Shown piece after piece: positions 51,502-60,729 of a DNA stretch of 64,000 nucleotides. Source of the DNA: Bacteroidales bacterium (GTDB lineage Bacteria > Bacteroidota > Bacteroidia > Bacteroidales > UBA932); the NCBI GenBank assembly GCA_017428945.1, contig JAFRPW010000039.1, forward strand, positions 1-64,000. Direction: 5' to 3'. The translations under genes were made by a program, and so were the position numbers. The notes under the pieces were generated by a model. It worked only from the letters and a program-made list of their open reading frames with translations, was not told the DNA's origin and ran no database searches. Position 1 is the first letter of the stretch, and each line of letters starts with the position of its first letter.

Positions 51502-53061
51502 ATGAAAACTATCAATTATATCCTTGGTATCGTTGCAGCAGCTGCAACCATTACCTCCTGCGTCGGAGACCTCAACGTAACTCCTATCGACCCCAACGCC
51601 AATACGGCTGATAAGGCCCTTGTTGACGAGGCATCTTTCCAGAGCTTCCTCTCCGGAGTGTATCTGGGATTTGCCACTTCCGGTTACTACGGAGCCAACG
51701 GCTCTCCTTCCATTTCCGGTCTTGACGGCGGTGCTTCACAGTACATCCGCGGTCTGTATCATCACAGCGAACTCACTACAGACGAGTCCGTATGCGGCTG
51801 GAACGACCAGACCATCAAGAACTTCCACTATATGAACTGGACCACGGACGACTCCTTCATCTATGCCTTCTATTCCCGCATCTTCATGCAGGTGGGCATG
51901 GCCAACGAGTTCATCCGCGAGGCCAAGAACACCCCGGTGGAATTCGCTTCCAAGCAGCAGATGATTGACGAGGCCCGTCTCCTCCGTGCCATTGCATATT
52001 ACCATGCAATCGACAACTTCGGAAACGTCCCCTTCGCCGATGAAACTGCTATCGTGGGTGTTAACCCCGACCAGATTTCCCGTGCCGACCTTTATGCATG
52101 GCTTGAGAAAGAGCTTGTAGACCTCGTGGACAACAGCACCCTTCCCGCAAAGGGCGCTACCACCAGCCGCGCCAGCAAGGGTGCTGCACAGTTCCTGCTT
52201 GCAAAACTCTACCTCAACGCCAAGGTTTACACCGGAACAGAGGCATACGACAAGTGCGCCGCTGTCCTCAAGAACCTCATCAATGGCGGTGGTTATTCCC
52301 TGCACACCTCTTCTGCCGGAACATATCCTGCATACCAGGAGCTCTTCCTCGCAGACAATGACCGCTGCAATGATGAAATCATCTTCGCAGTGGAGCAGGA
52401 CGGTGTAAACACCACCAGCTACGGTGCTACCAACTACATCATCTTCGCTTCCACCGGCGGTGAGATGGATCCTGCGGCAGCAGGCATTTCTTCCGGTTGG
52501 GGCGGCCTCCGCATGACTCCGGAGTTCTACAACAAGTTCTCTGACGGTGATGCCCGTAAGCTCTTCTACACCGCAACCCAGCAGGCCAGCATCGACGATA
52601 TCGGCGAGTTTACCCACGGCTATGCCTTCATGAAGTTCCTCAACATGACTTCTGCAGGTGCCGCTGGTAAGGAATCCGGCTTTGTCGATACAGATTTCCC
52701 CATGATGCGTTATGCAGACGTTCTCCTCATGGCGGCAGAGTGCGAACTCCGCGGTCAGGCAGTTGACGGGTATGCCGGTTACAAGGCCGTCCGCCAGCGT
52801 GCAGGCCTCAGCGCCACCGCTCCTGCAAACCTTGACGAGGTCCTCGACGAGCGCGCCCGCGAACTCTATCAGGAGTGCTGGAGGCGTAACGACCTTATCC
52901 GCTTCGGAAAGTTCACTTCCGGTTACAACTGGCAGTGGAAGGGTAACGTGAAGGAAGGCAAGGATGTTGACAAGGGCAGGGAACTGTTCCCCATCCCGGA
53001 CAGCGACCTCCTTGCAAACACCAAGCTTCAGCAGAACGAGTACTACAAGTCTGCCGAATAA
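51502..53061 (+). CDS. susD: SusD-like glycan-binding lipoprotein
   Basis: This 519-residue RagB/SusD protein has a lipobox (TITSC, residues 16-20) and helical TPR-like repeats. RADLYAWLEKELVDL and DFPMMRYADVLLMAAECELRG are typical of the family. It acts as the lid of SusC at the cell surface and holds starch-like glycans. The position between susC and the SusE-like gene is canonical. Confidence 0.93.
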   Translation: MKTINYILGIVAAAATITSCVGDLNVTPIDPNANTADKALVDEASFQSFLSGVYLGFATSGYYGANGSPSISGLDGGASQYIRGLYHHSELTTDESVCGWNDQTIKNFHYMNWTTDDSFIYAFYSRIFMQVGMANEFIREAKNTPVEFASKQQMIDEARLLRAIAYYHAIDNFGNVPFADETAIVGVNPDQISRADLYAWLEKELVDLVDNSTLPAKGATTSRASKGAAQFLLAKLYLNAKVYTGTEAYDKCAAVLKNLINGGGYSLHTSSAGTYPAYQELFLADNDRCNDEIIFAVEQDGVNTTSYGATNYIIFASTGGEMDPAAAGISSGWGGLRMTPEFYNKFSDGDARKLFYTATQQASIDDIGEFTHGYAFMKFLNMTSAGAAGKESGFVDTDFPMMRYADVLLMAAECELRGQAVDGYAGYKAVRQRAGLSATAPANLDEVLDERARELYQECWRRNDLIRFGKFTSGYNWQWKGNVKEGKDVDKGRELFPIPDSDLLANTKLQQNEYYKSAE

Positions 53062-53073
53062 TAATATAGGAAT

Positions 53074-55698
53074 ATGAAAAAGTTATATGCTATACTTTCT
53101 GCAGGTGTCATGGCCCTCATGGCAGTGTCCTGCGTGCAGGAGCAGTTTGCCGTATACGATGAAACCAAGATTACAGCTCCGGTGCTTGGCACCTACAATG
53201 TAGCCGAGGACGTCATTACGGCCAACTACACCCCTGCCAAGATGGAGCTGGGCTTTAACGAGAATATCGCCCCTTCACACACCCTTGCCGTCGTATCCCT
53301 TAACGGTGAACCCCAGAGCAAGTCTCTTACCACCACCAACGACGGTGCAACCCTTACCCTCAAGACCGTGAACCTTGCCAAGGCCCTCATGACCCTCGGT
53401 GCAAAGGAAGGCAGCAACGCAAATGTTGAACTCGCAGTCCGCGCAACCCTCCAGGATGTGGCTAAGGATAACGGTGTCAACGGTTATAAGGATTCTGAGA
53501 AGCACATTGTCATCAGCGGCTTCGCTGTTGTTATCCCCGAGCAGGTAGGAAGCCCGTACGAGGAGTACACCGAGGCTAGTGCATGGAGCCTCATCGGCGC
53601 CATGGCAGCATATGAGATCAACTGGGACGGCGACCTCAACATGTGGGCAACCGCCGACGGAAACCAGCATGTTGCCGCTCACGTCACCCTCAAAGCCGGT
53701 GACGAGGTCAAGTTCCGCAAGGACCAGGCCTGGACTGAGAACATGGGCGGTGACTTTGCCACTGTCGGCGACGAATTCGCAGTAGCCCAGGATGGTGCCA
53801 ATATCAAGATTGCAAAGGACGGTGTCTACGACCTCTTCCTTGACCTCTCTGCAGGTACTGCAATCGTGGCAGAGGCCTTCGATCCCTATCCTGATTTCAA
53901 TCAGGCCTCCAACTGGACCGTCATCGGTGCACTCTCAAAGGTAGGTATCAACTGGGACGGCGATGTTGACATGGTCAGCGACGGTACCGTAAGCGCCGCT
54001 TTCTCCGTAGCCATCGGTGCTGATGATGAGTTCAAGTTCCGTCAGGACAAAGCATGGACAGTGAACCTGGGTGGTGAATTCGGCGGTATCGATACCGACT
54101 TTGCCGTAGCTCAGGACGGAGCCAACATCAAGGTTGGCACAGAGGGTGTCTACGACCTCTTTGTGGATCCTTCCGCAAGCACTGCCAAGGTAAGCCCTGC
54201 CGCCGGCGTCAAGGTCTCCACCAAGATCGGTGCCGACACCCCGGAACCTCCTCAGCCCGTGGAGGTAAAGGGATGGAACATCATCGGCCTCAACGGAGAC
54301 TGGGATAACGACGTCCTCGCTACCGAGAAGGACGGTGTCTGGACTGCCTTCATCACTGCATCAGAAGCTACCACATTCAAGTGGCGCAAGGATGGAGGAT
54401 GGGACGAGAACTATGGCGTTGCCGATGGCGCAACCGCTACCGTAGGTACTCCTTTCGCCGTTTCAAACGGCGGTGCAGACATCCCTGTGGAAGCCGGCTT
54501 CTACAAGGTTGAACTCAACCTCACCAATTCAGAGGCCCCTACCGTCACTATCTACAGCGACTTTGAGATCTACTCCCTCATCGGCGACTTCAACAGCTGG
54601 GGTGGCGACGTTGACATGACAGAGACCGAGCCCGGTATCTGGGTAAGCCCTGCTACCGCCCTTACCGCGGCGGGCTTCAAGATCCGCAGCGGCCATGACT
54701 GGTCCCTCAGCTATGGCGGTACTCTTGTTGAACTTGGCGTTGAATTCGACGCAGTGAGCGACAACGGTCCCAACATCGCTGTTCCTGCTGACGGAGAGTA
54801 CATCGTCACCTTCAACAAGAACACCCTCAAGATAAAAGTGGATCCCGCCCTTCCTTCCAACACCTGGAGCCTCATCGGCGTAAACGGTGATTGGAACAAC
54901 GATGTATTCATGTCTGAGGTTCTTCCCGGTGTCTGGGTGAGCCCCGAGGTTGAAATCACCTCCGCAGGCTGGAAGATTCGTTTCAACCATGGCTGGGACG
55001 TGAACCGTGGCGGCGCCCTTGATGCAGAGGGTGTCTTTGCCAAGGCTGTTCCCGGTGGTAACGATATCAACCTTACCGGTAAATTCAAAGTTGTGTACAA
55101 TGCCAACAACGAAACTATCGGCACCCTTGTCTGGGGTATCGTCGGAAAGATTGCATCCATTGACGGCTTCAACTGGAACAACGATGTTCCCATGAACCTT
55201 GGTTCTGACGGCAAGTGGTACAGCATCCCTGTCGCCCTTGCTGCAGATGATGAAATCAAGATTCGCCAGTATGCAGCCTGGACTGTGGACCGCGGCGGTG
55301 CTTGCACCGAAGCAAATGCAGCCTTTGAGGTGACTCAGGGCGGCTCCAATATCAAGGCGCCTGCAGCCGGTACTTATATGCTTGTTTACGATCCCGCTGC
55401 CGAGACCATTACCCTGAGTACTGACTTCTGGGGGCTTATCGGTGACTTCAACTCATGGGGCGGAGACAAGTTCATGCTCTATGACGGTGCCAAGTGGGTA
55501 GCTTACGGCCAGGCACTTACAGGTGGCTGGAAGATTCGTAATGCTGCTGCATGGACTCTGAGCGTAGGCGGTACATTCGCAGAGGCCGGCACTCCGTTCG
55601 CTGCAGTCAGCGACAACGGCCCCAACATTACTGTTACCGGTCTTGACTCATTCGATATCGAATACGATACCACAGCACAGACCATCACTGTGAAGTAA
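53074..55698 (+). CDS. SusE-like surface binding lipoprotein with seven tandem modules
   Basis: This 874-residue lipoprotein (lipobox AVSC at 17-20) has a SusE-type N-terminal domain (about 25-155) and then seven tandem SusE/SusF-like carbohydrate-binding modules. They begin near residues 171, 281, 401, 500, 598, 687 and 786, each with a W/Y..IG start and a KxRxxxxW...GG core (for example FRKDQAWTENMGG). Modules 1 and 2 are closest to each other. B. thetaiotaomicron SusE and SusF carry two and three such modules. It should bind starch at the surface. A terminator follows. Confidence 0.85.
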   Translation: MKKLYAILSAGVMALMAVSCVQEQFAVYDETKITAPVLGTYNVAEDVITANYTPAKMELGFNENIAPSHTLAVVSLNGEPQSKSLTTTNDGATLTLKTVNLAKALMTLGAKEGSNANVELAVRATLQDVAKDNGVNGYKDSEKHIVISGFAVVIPEQVGSPYEEYTEASAWSLIGAMAAYEINWDGDLNMWATADGNQHVAAHVTLKAGDEVKFRKDQAWTENMGGDFATVGDEFAVAQDGANIKIAKDGVYDLFLDLSAGTAIVAEAFDPYPDFNQASNWTVIGALSKVGINWDGDVDMVSDGTVSAAFSVAIGADDEFKFRQDKAWTVNLGGEFGGIDTDFAVAQDGANIKVGTEGVYDLFVDPSASTAKVSPAAGVKVSTKIGADTPEPPQPVEVKGWNIIGLNGDWDNDVLATEKDGVWTAFITASEATTFKWRKDGGWDENYGVADGATATVGTPFAVSNGGADIPVEAGFYKVELNLTNSEAPTVTIYSDFEIYSLIGDFNSWGGDVDMTETEPGIWVSPATALTAAGFKIRSGHDWSLSYGGTLVELGVEFDAVSDNGPNIAVPADGEYIVTFNKNTLKIKVDPALPSNTWSLIGVNGDWNNDVFMSEVLPGVWVSPEVEITSAGWKIRFNHGWDVNRGGALDAEGVFAKAVPGGNDINLTGKFKVVYNANNETIGTLVWGIVGKIASIDGFNWNNDVPMNLGSDGKWYSIPVALAADDEIKIRQYAAWTVDRGGACTEANAAFEVTQGGSNIKAPAAGTYMLVYDPAAETITLSTDFWGLIGDFNSWGGDKFMLYDGAKWVAYGQALTGGWKIRNAAAWTLSVGGTFAEAGTPFAAVSDNGPNITVTGLDSFDIEYDTTAQTITVK

Positions 55699-55703
55699 TC
55701 ATC

Positions 55704-55735
55704 AAAACCGGAGCCCCTGACCGGACTCCGGTTTT
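55704..55735 (+). terminator. Hairpin between the SusE-like and SusG-like genes
   Basis: AAAACCGGAG pairs with CTCCGGTTTT (10 bp) around a 12-base loop and runs into T residues. It lies inside the operon, so it probably limits rather than ends expression of the downstream enzymes. Confidence 0.75.
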
Positions 55736-55757
55736 CCAGTTAAAAACGAACGATGTT

Positions 55758-57752
55758 ATGAAAAAGATCATTTATACACTTGCAGCCCTGTTAGTTGCTC
55801 TCTCATGCATCAAGATGCCGGACAGCGGCAAGGGTAATAATAATGGTAATGGTAACGAAGGTAACCAGACCGTCGTTACAGATAAACAGGCGAACATTAC
55901 CTACCAGCTCCTTATCTATTCGTTCTCCGACAGCGACGGAGACGGAGTAGGGGACTTCAAGGGCATTCAGAATAAGTTGGATTATCTGGAGAGCCTGGGA
56001 GTATCGGCCCTGTGGCTGTCCCCGGCCCATCCCACCAGTTCATATCACGCATACGACGTGAACGACTATTATTCGCTGAACCCCCTATATGCGGTTGGAG
56101 AGAAAACCACGGCCAAGGCGGAGGCGGATTTCAAGGAACTCCTTGCCGCAGCGCACGCCAAGGGCATTTCCATCTACATGGACTATGTCCTCAACCACAG
56201 CGGAAAGTTCAATCCCTGGTTCCAGGAAGCCGTGTCAAATCCTACCAGCAAGTACAGGGACTACTATTTCTTCAGCTCCAATCCTTCATCGGAATACAAG
56301 AATTTCCCCATGCTCAAGGGTACTTCCTACAATTCCGGCGAGTGGAAGCAGGTAACAAGCGGCTCTCCCAAGCTCACCATAACAAAGACTTCCGAGAGCG
56401 TCACCAACGGTACGGACAGCTGGAATCTGTATATGTGGGACGCCTCCGGAGACTCCGGTGCCAAGACCGTGAAGTTTGTCAGAAGAAATGATGGTACGTA
56501 CTATCTGGTAATGGATATCAACGGCCAGTGGGGAATCCTTGTCCGCAAGTATGCCAACTGGGACGCCGGTTCCAAGTTCGGCGCAAAAACCGCAACCACA
56601 ATCCAGGAGGGCGTAGCCGTTGACCTTGTTGCCGACGGCGCAGACATGTCCTTCACCGGAAGTGGCCGCTATAAGATTGAACTCACCGATGTCGCAACGG
56701 AAACCCTCTACTACATGGGCTGCTTCAGTGACTGGATGCCGGACCTGAACTACGGCGATGTCTCCCAGGCAGAGAACAATCCCTGTTTCAAGGACCTTGC
56801 AGCATCGGCCGACAAATGGATCAACATGGGAGTAGACGGATTCCGTCTGGATGCAGTAAAGCACATCTGCGGCGGTATCGGTTCCTACAACAATACTTCC
56901 AACATTACTCTGCTGGGCAAGTGGTACGACCACTGCAACGCAACGTACAAGGCCGCCGGCCACACGGACAATATATTTATGGTAGCAGAGGCCTGGGACG
57001 GCCACAACATAGAGAAGACCTACTACAAGGGCCTTACCTCCTGCTTCGAGTTCGACTTCGGCTACAAGCTCCGCGATGCCATCAAGGGCGTCAATGCAAA
57101 CGGTTTTGCCACCGTAGTGGGCGGGTTTGTGTCTGACCACACGGCCCAGCGTCCCGATGCCGTTACCTCCTTCTTCCTCAGCAACCACGACCAGAACCGT
57201 TTCTCCTCCGAGATAGGCAGGAATCTGGACAAGCAGAAACTTGCGGCTGCAGTCCTTCTTACAGTTCCCGGCAAGCCCTTCATCTATCAAGGCGAGGAAC
57301 TGGGCTACTGGGGCACCAAGGACGGCGGCGACGAGTATGTCCGTACGCCAATCCTCTGGGACAAGGCCGGAACCCAGTGCGCAAAGAAAGGCGTAGAGAA
57401 CAAGGTTGACAATTCCATGCTCACTGCCGATATTTCCGTTGAGGCCCAGCAGGCAAACAACGCTTCCATCCTGAACGTTTACAAGAAATTCGCAGCCGCC
57501 AGGAACTCCTCCAAGGCGCTGGCCAGCGGCGCCATCAAGGAAGTCAAATCCGGCAACAACGCCGTAGGAATGTGGGAGATGAGCTCCGGATCTGATAAGG
57601 TCCTGGTAATCCATAATTTTGGCGGAGCAAATGTGAACGTCCAGGTTTCCGGTTATTCTACAGAAAACGAACTTGTCTCCAACGGAACTATCGGAAAGAC
57701 CGGAAACGGTGTCTCCGTAGGTGCATATTCATCGGTAGTATATAAACAGTAA
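55758..57752 (+). CDS. susG: SusG-like surface alpha-amylase (GH13 with inserted CBM58-like domain)
   Basis: This 664-residue lipoprotein (lipobox ALSC at 14-17, then IKMPDSGKG) is a GH13 enzyme that cuts starch to oligosaccharides at the cell surface. Catalytic residues appear as Asp365 (GFRLDAV), Glu411 (VAEAWDG) and Asp478 (SNHDQNR). An extra domain at about residues 195-320 splits the barrel, matching the place of CBM58 in SusG. No promoter of its own is visible after the preceding terminator. Confidence 0.93.
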   Translation: MKKIIYTLAALLVALSCIKMPDSGKGNNNGNGNEGNQTVVTDKQANITYQLLIYSFSDSDGDGVGDFKGIQNKLDYLESLGVSALWLSPAHPTSSYHAYDVNDYYSLNPLYAVGEKTTAKAEADFKELLAAAHAKGISIYMDYVLNHSGKFNPWFQEAVSNPTSKYRDYYFFSSNPSSEYKNFPMLKGTSYNSGEWKQVTSGSPKLTITKTSESVTNGTDSWNLYMWDASGDSGAKTVKFVRRNDGTYYLVMDINGQWGILVRKYANWDAGSKFGAKTATTIQEGVAVDLVADGADMSFTGSGRYKIELTDVATETLYYMGCFSDWMPDLNYGDVSQAENNPCFKDLAASADKWINMGVDGFRLDAVKHICGGIGSYNNTSNITLLGKWYDHCNATYKAAGHTDNIFMVAEAWDGHNIEKTYYKGLTSCFEFDFGYKLRDAIKGVNANGFATVVGGFVSDHTAQRPDAVTSFFLSNHDQNRFSSEIGRNLDKQKLAAAVLLTVPGKPFIYQGEELGYWGTKDGGDEYVRTPILWDKAGTQCAKKGVENKVDNSMLTADISVEAQQANNASILNVYKKFAAARNSSKALASGAIKEVKSGNNAVGMWEMSSGSDKVLVIHNFGGANVNVQVSGYSTENELVSNGTIGKTGNGVSVGAYSSVVYKQ

Positions 57753-57756
57753 GAAA

Positions 57757-58803
57757 ATGAGATTTTTACCCGCGCTTTGCCTTCTGGCCGCAGTTTCCTG
57801 CATAGAGATGCCGGAATCGGGCGGAAAGAAAGAAGAGAACAAGGATAATAATACCGTAACCGTGCCCGCATTTGCAAAGGGTGCAGACATAAGTTGGGTT
57901 ACGGAAATGGAGAGCAAGGGCTATGGCTTCTACTCGTCCACAGGTCTTCCCATAGAGTGCACGGCGCTTATGAAGGAACTTGGCTGCAATGCCATACGCC
58001 TCCGCGTCTGGGTAAACCCCACCGACGGATGGTGCAATAAGGACGATGTCCTTGTAAAAGCAAAGCGGGCAAGCGAGCAGGGCATGGCCCTCATGATAGA
58101 TTTCCACTATTCCGACTGGTGGGCCGATCCGGGCAAGCAGAATCCTCCTGCAGCCTGGAAAGACATGGATGTGAGGGCAATGGCATCCGCCCTTGAAGCA
58201 CACACCAAAGAAGTTCTTCAACTCCTGAAGGACAATAAGATAGATGTAGCGTGGGTCCAGGTTGGAAATGAGACCAATACGGGCATGTGCTGGCCTAACG
58301 GCAGCGTTTCAAGCCAGTCTGCCCAGGGGTTTGTGACTCTTGCCAATGCCGGTTACAAGGCAGTCAAGGAGGTTTATCCGTCGGCACTTGTAATCCTTCA
58401 TCACAGCAATGCACAGGAGTATGCAGCAAACGAGTGGTTCTATGGCCTTGTAGGTGCAGCCAGCTATGATATGATAGGTCTTTCTCTCTATCCTTCCTAC
58501 TGGCAGGACGGCGGCTATCCTGACTGGACTCCTTTCTGCAAAGCAGCTGTTGAGAATTTTGCAAAACTGAACCAGAAGTTCAAAAAGCCTGTAATGCTGG
58601 TGGAATTCGGCATGCCGGCATCGGAGCCGGACAAGGCCAAAGCCGCGTTCCAGTATGTTCTGGATGGGGTAAAAGGCCAGGACTGGTTCAAGGGCGTATT
58701 CTGGTGGGAGCCGGAGTCCGAGCAGTCCCGTAACGGCTATGCATACGGCGCTTTCAAGGACGGAAAATCCACAGGTGTAATTGAATTGTTCAAGAATTAT
58801 TGA
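57757..58803 (+). CDS. GH53 endo-beta-1,4-galactanase-like lipoprotein
   Basis: This 348-residue lipoprotein (lipobox AVSC at 12-15, then IEMPESGGK) has GH53 landmarks: FAKGADISWVTEMESKGYGF, CNAIRLRVWVNP, MIDFHYSDWWADPGKQ, the acid/base VQVGNETNTGM near residue 169 and the nucleophile VEFGMP near residue 282. GH53 enzymes cut beta-1,4-galactan in pectin. Its place between starch enzymes is unusual. Its leader peptide resembles that of the SusG-like gene before it. It follows that gene after four bases. Confidence 0.88.
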   Translation: MRFLPALCLLAAVSCIEMPESGGKKEENKDNNTVTVPAFAKGADISWVTEMESKGYGFYSSTGLPIECTALMKELGCNAIRLRVWVNPTDGWCNKDDVLVKAKRASEQGMALMIDFHYSDWWADPGKQNPPAAWKDMDVRAMASALEAHTKEVLQLLKDNKIDVAWVQVGNETNTGMCWPNGSVSSQSAQGFVTLANAGYKAVKEVYPSALVILHHSNAQEYAANEWFYGLVGAASYDMIGLSLYPSYWQDGGYPDWTPFCKAAVENFAKLNQKFKKPVMLVEFGMPASEPDKAKAAFQYVLDGVKGQDWFKGVFWWEPESEQSRNGYAYGAFKDGKSTGVIELFKNY

Positions 58804-58806
58804 TAT

Positions 58807-60723
58807 ATGAAGCGTATAGTTTTTGCGCTTGCCATTGCGGCAGCCCTTTTCTCCTGCGCCCCCAAGGCCGATTATTCTTCGGTGCCGATGGCAAAGCCGG
58901 AGCAGATTTCGCAGGTTGAACCGCTGTCATGGTGGACGGGAATGAATACCCCGCTCCAGATTATGGTGCACGGGCCGCAGATTTCGGATTTCAATGTTGC
59001 AGTTGAGGGCTCCGGCCTCCGCGTGATGGCCGTTCACAAGGCGGACAGCCCCAATTACCTTTTCCTGGACATGGAGGTGCGGAAGGCAGGGGAGTACAAT
59101 CTGGTTTTCACCCGCGGAGAGGAGAGCTTCAAGTATCCTTATATAATACGCGAGCGCGAGGCCGGCAGCCGTGACAGGCTCAGCTATACCACGGCCGACA
59201 TGATCTACCTCATTATGCCGGACCGCTTTGCATCGGCCACTTCCGAGAACGATACCATGGGCATGCCCGATGTAGTGGACCGCACCGATCCCGTCGCCCG
59301 TCATGGCGGGGACCTTCAGGGAATCATCGACCACCTGGACTATATTGCCGACCTTGGCGCCACCGCCATCTGGCTCACTCCGGCGCTTGAGGACAACCAG
59401 CCCCACGAGTCATATCACGGCTACGCCTGCACGGACTATTATCACATAGACGCCCGTTTTGGCGATAACGCCAAGTATAAGGAACTGGTGGAAAAGGCCC
59501 ATGAGAAAGGCCTCAAGGTGATTATGGACATAGTCACCAACCACTGCGGCACCGCGCACTGGTGGATGCAGGACGCTCCCTTCAAGGACTGGTACCATGT
59601 GAACGAGCCGTATATGCAGATGAACGCCCTGTTCTCCGTATACATGGATCCCAACGCCGCCAAGGTTGACAGGAACCGTCAGGAGAGCGGCTGGTTTGTT
59701 CCCAGCATGCCGGACATGAACCTTGACAACCCGTTTGTACTGAGGTATTTCCAGCAGTGGGCCGTATGGTGGGCAGAGTATTCCGGCCTGGACGGCTTCC
59801 GCGTGGATACCTATCCGTACAACGAGCCGGAACCCATGAGCAAATGGTGCAAGGCCGTGCTTGAGGAGTATCCCAACTTCAACATAGTGGGAGAGTGCTG
59901 GGATATGAATATCCCGCAGGTTGCCTACTGGCAGAAGGACAATCCCAACAAGAACGGTTTCAACTCCAACCTTCCTTCAATCATGGATTTCCCTCTGGAG
60001 CATGCCATGATTACCGCCATGTGCGAGGACCAGGTATGGTGGGACGAGGGCATGACCCGCATCTACACCGTCCTTGGCCAGGACTTCGTCTATAAGGACC
60101 TCAGCCACATGATGACCTTCTTTGCCAACCACGACCACGCCCGTACCGGTGATATCCTCCGCCAGGATCCTGCCAGGATGAAGCTCATCATTACGCTCCT
60201 TGCAACCATACGCGGCATCCCCCAGCTCTATTACGGGGACGAGATGATGTTCCTGGAGCGCAAGGACTGCCAGAGCCACGACGGTGCCAAGCGTATAGAC
60301 TTCCCCGGCGGCTGGGAAGGAGACAGCATAGACCTTTTCTCTGCCGATGGCCGTGCAAGCGCCCCTGCAATGTACGCATCGGCCGCAGACCTTCACGACT
60401 ATACCCGTACCCTTTTCCAGTGGAGAAAGGGCTGCAAGGCCGTTCAGGAAGGAAAGACGCTTCATTTCCTTTCCCGCAGGAACGTGGGCTCCCGCAACAT
60501 TACAGACAATACATACTCCTTCTTCCGCTATACGGATGACGATGCTGTATTCGTATACGTCAACAACACCTTTGAAGACCGCACCCTTGACTGGAATCAT
60601 TATTCGGAGTTCGTTTCCGGTCCGGTAAACGGCAGGAACGTCCTTACCGGAGAGAACATCGTCCTTGAGAATGGTGTAAAGATTGGCCCCAAGAGCGCAC
60701 TTGTAGTTGAATTCAAACGCTAA
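58807..60723 (+). CDS. susA: SusA-like GH13 (neopullulanase/cyclomaltodextrinase type)
   Basis: This 638-residue GH13 enzyme has an N-terminal beta domain (about 35-120) as in cyclomaltodextrinases, then DMIYLIMPDRF, GFRVDTYPY with the nucleophile, VGECWD with the acid and FANHDHARTGD. It should degrade malto-oligosaccharides. The start (MKRIVFALAIAAALFSCAPK) is lipobox-like, so it is probably a lipoprotein, possibly facing the periplasm. It follows the GH53 gene after three bases. Confidence 0.9.
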   Translation: MKRIVFALAIAAALFSCAPKADYSSVPMAKPEQISQVEPLSWWTGMNTPLQIMVHGPQISDFNVAVEGSGLRVMAVHKADSPNYLFLDMEVRKAGEYNLVFTRGEESFKYPYIIREREAGSRDRLSYTTADMIYLIMPDRFASATSENDTMGMPDVVDRTDPVARHGGDLQGIIDHLDYIADLGATAIWLTPALEDNQPHESYHGYACTDYYHIDARFGDNAKYKELVEKAHEKGLKVIMDIVTNHCGTAHWWMQDAPFKDWYHVNEPYMQMNALFSVYMDPNAAKVDRNRQESGWFVPSMPDMNLDNPFVLRYFQQWAVWWAEYSGLDGFRVDTYPYNEPEPMSKWCKAVLEEYPNFNIVGECWDMNIPQVAYWQKDNPNKNGFNSNLPSIMDFPLEHAMITAMCEDQVWWDEGMTRIYTVLGQDFVYKDLSHMMTFFANHDHARTGDILRQDPARMKLIITLLATIRGIPQLYYGDEMMFLERKDCQSHDGAKRIDFPGGWEGDSIDLFSADGRASAPAMYASAADLHDYTRTLFQWRKGCKAVQEGKTLHFLSRRNVGSRNITDNTYSFFRYTDDDAVFVYVNNTFEDRTLDWNHYSEFVSGPVNGRNVLTGENIVLENGVKIGPKSALVVEFKR

Positions 60724-60729
60724 ACCGAT

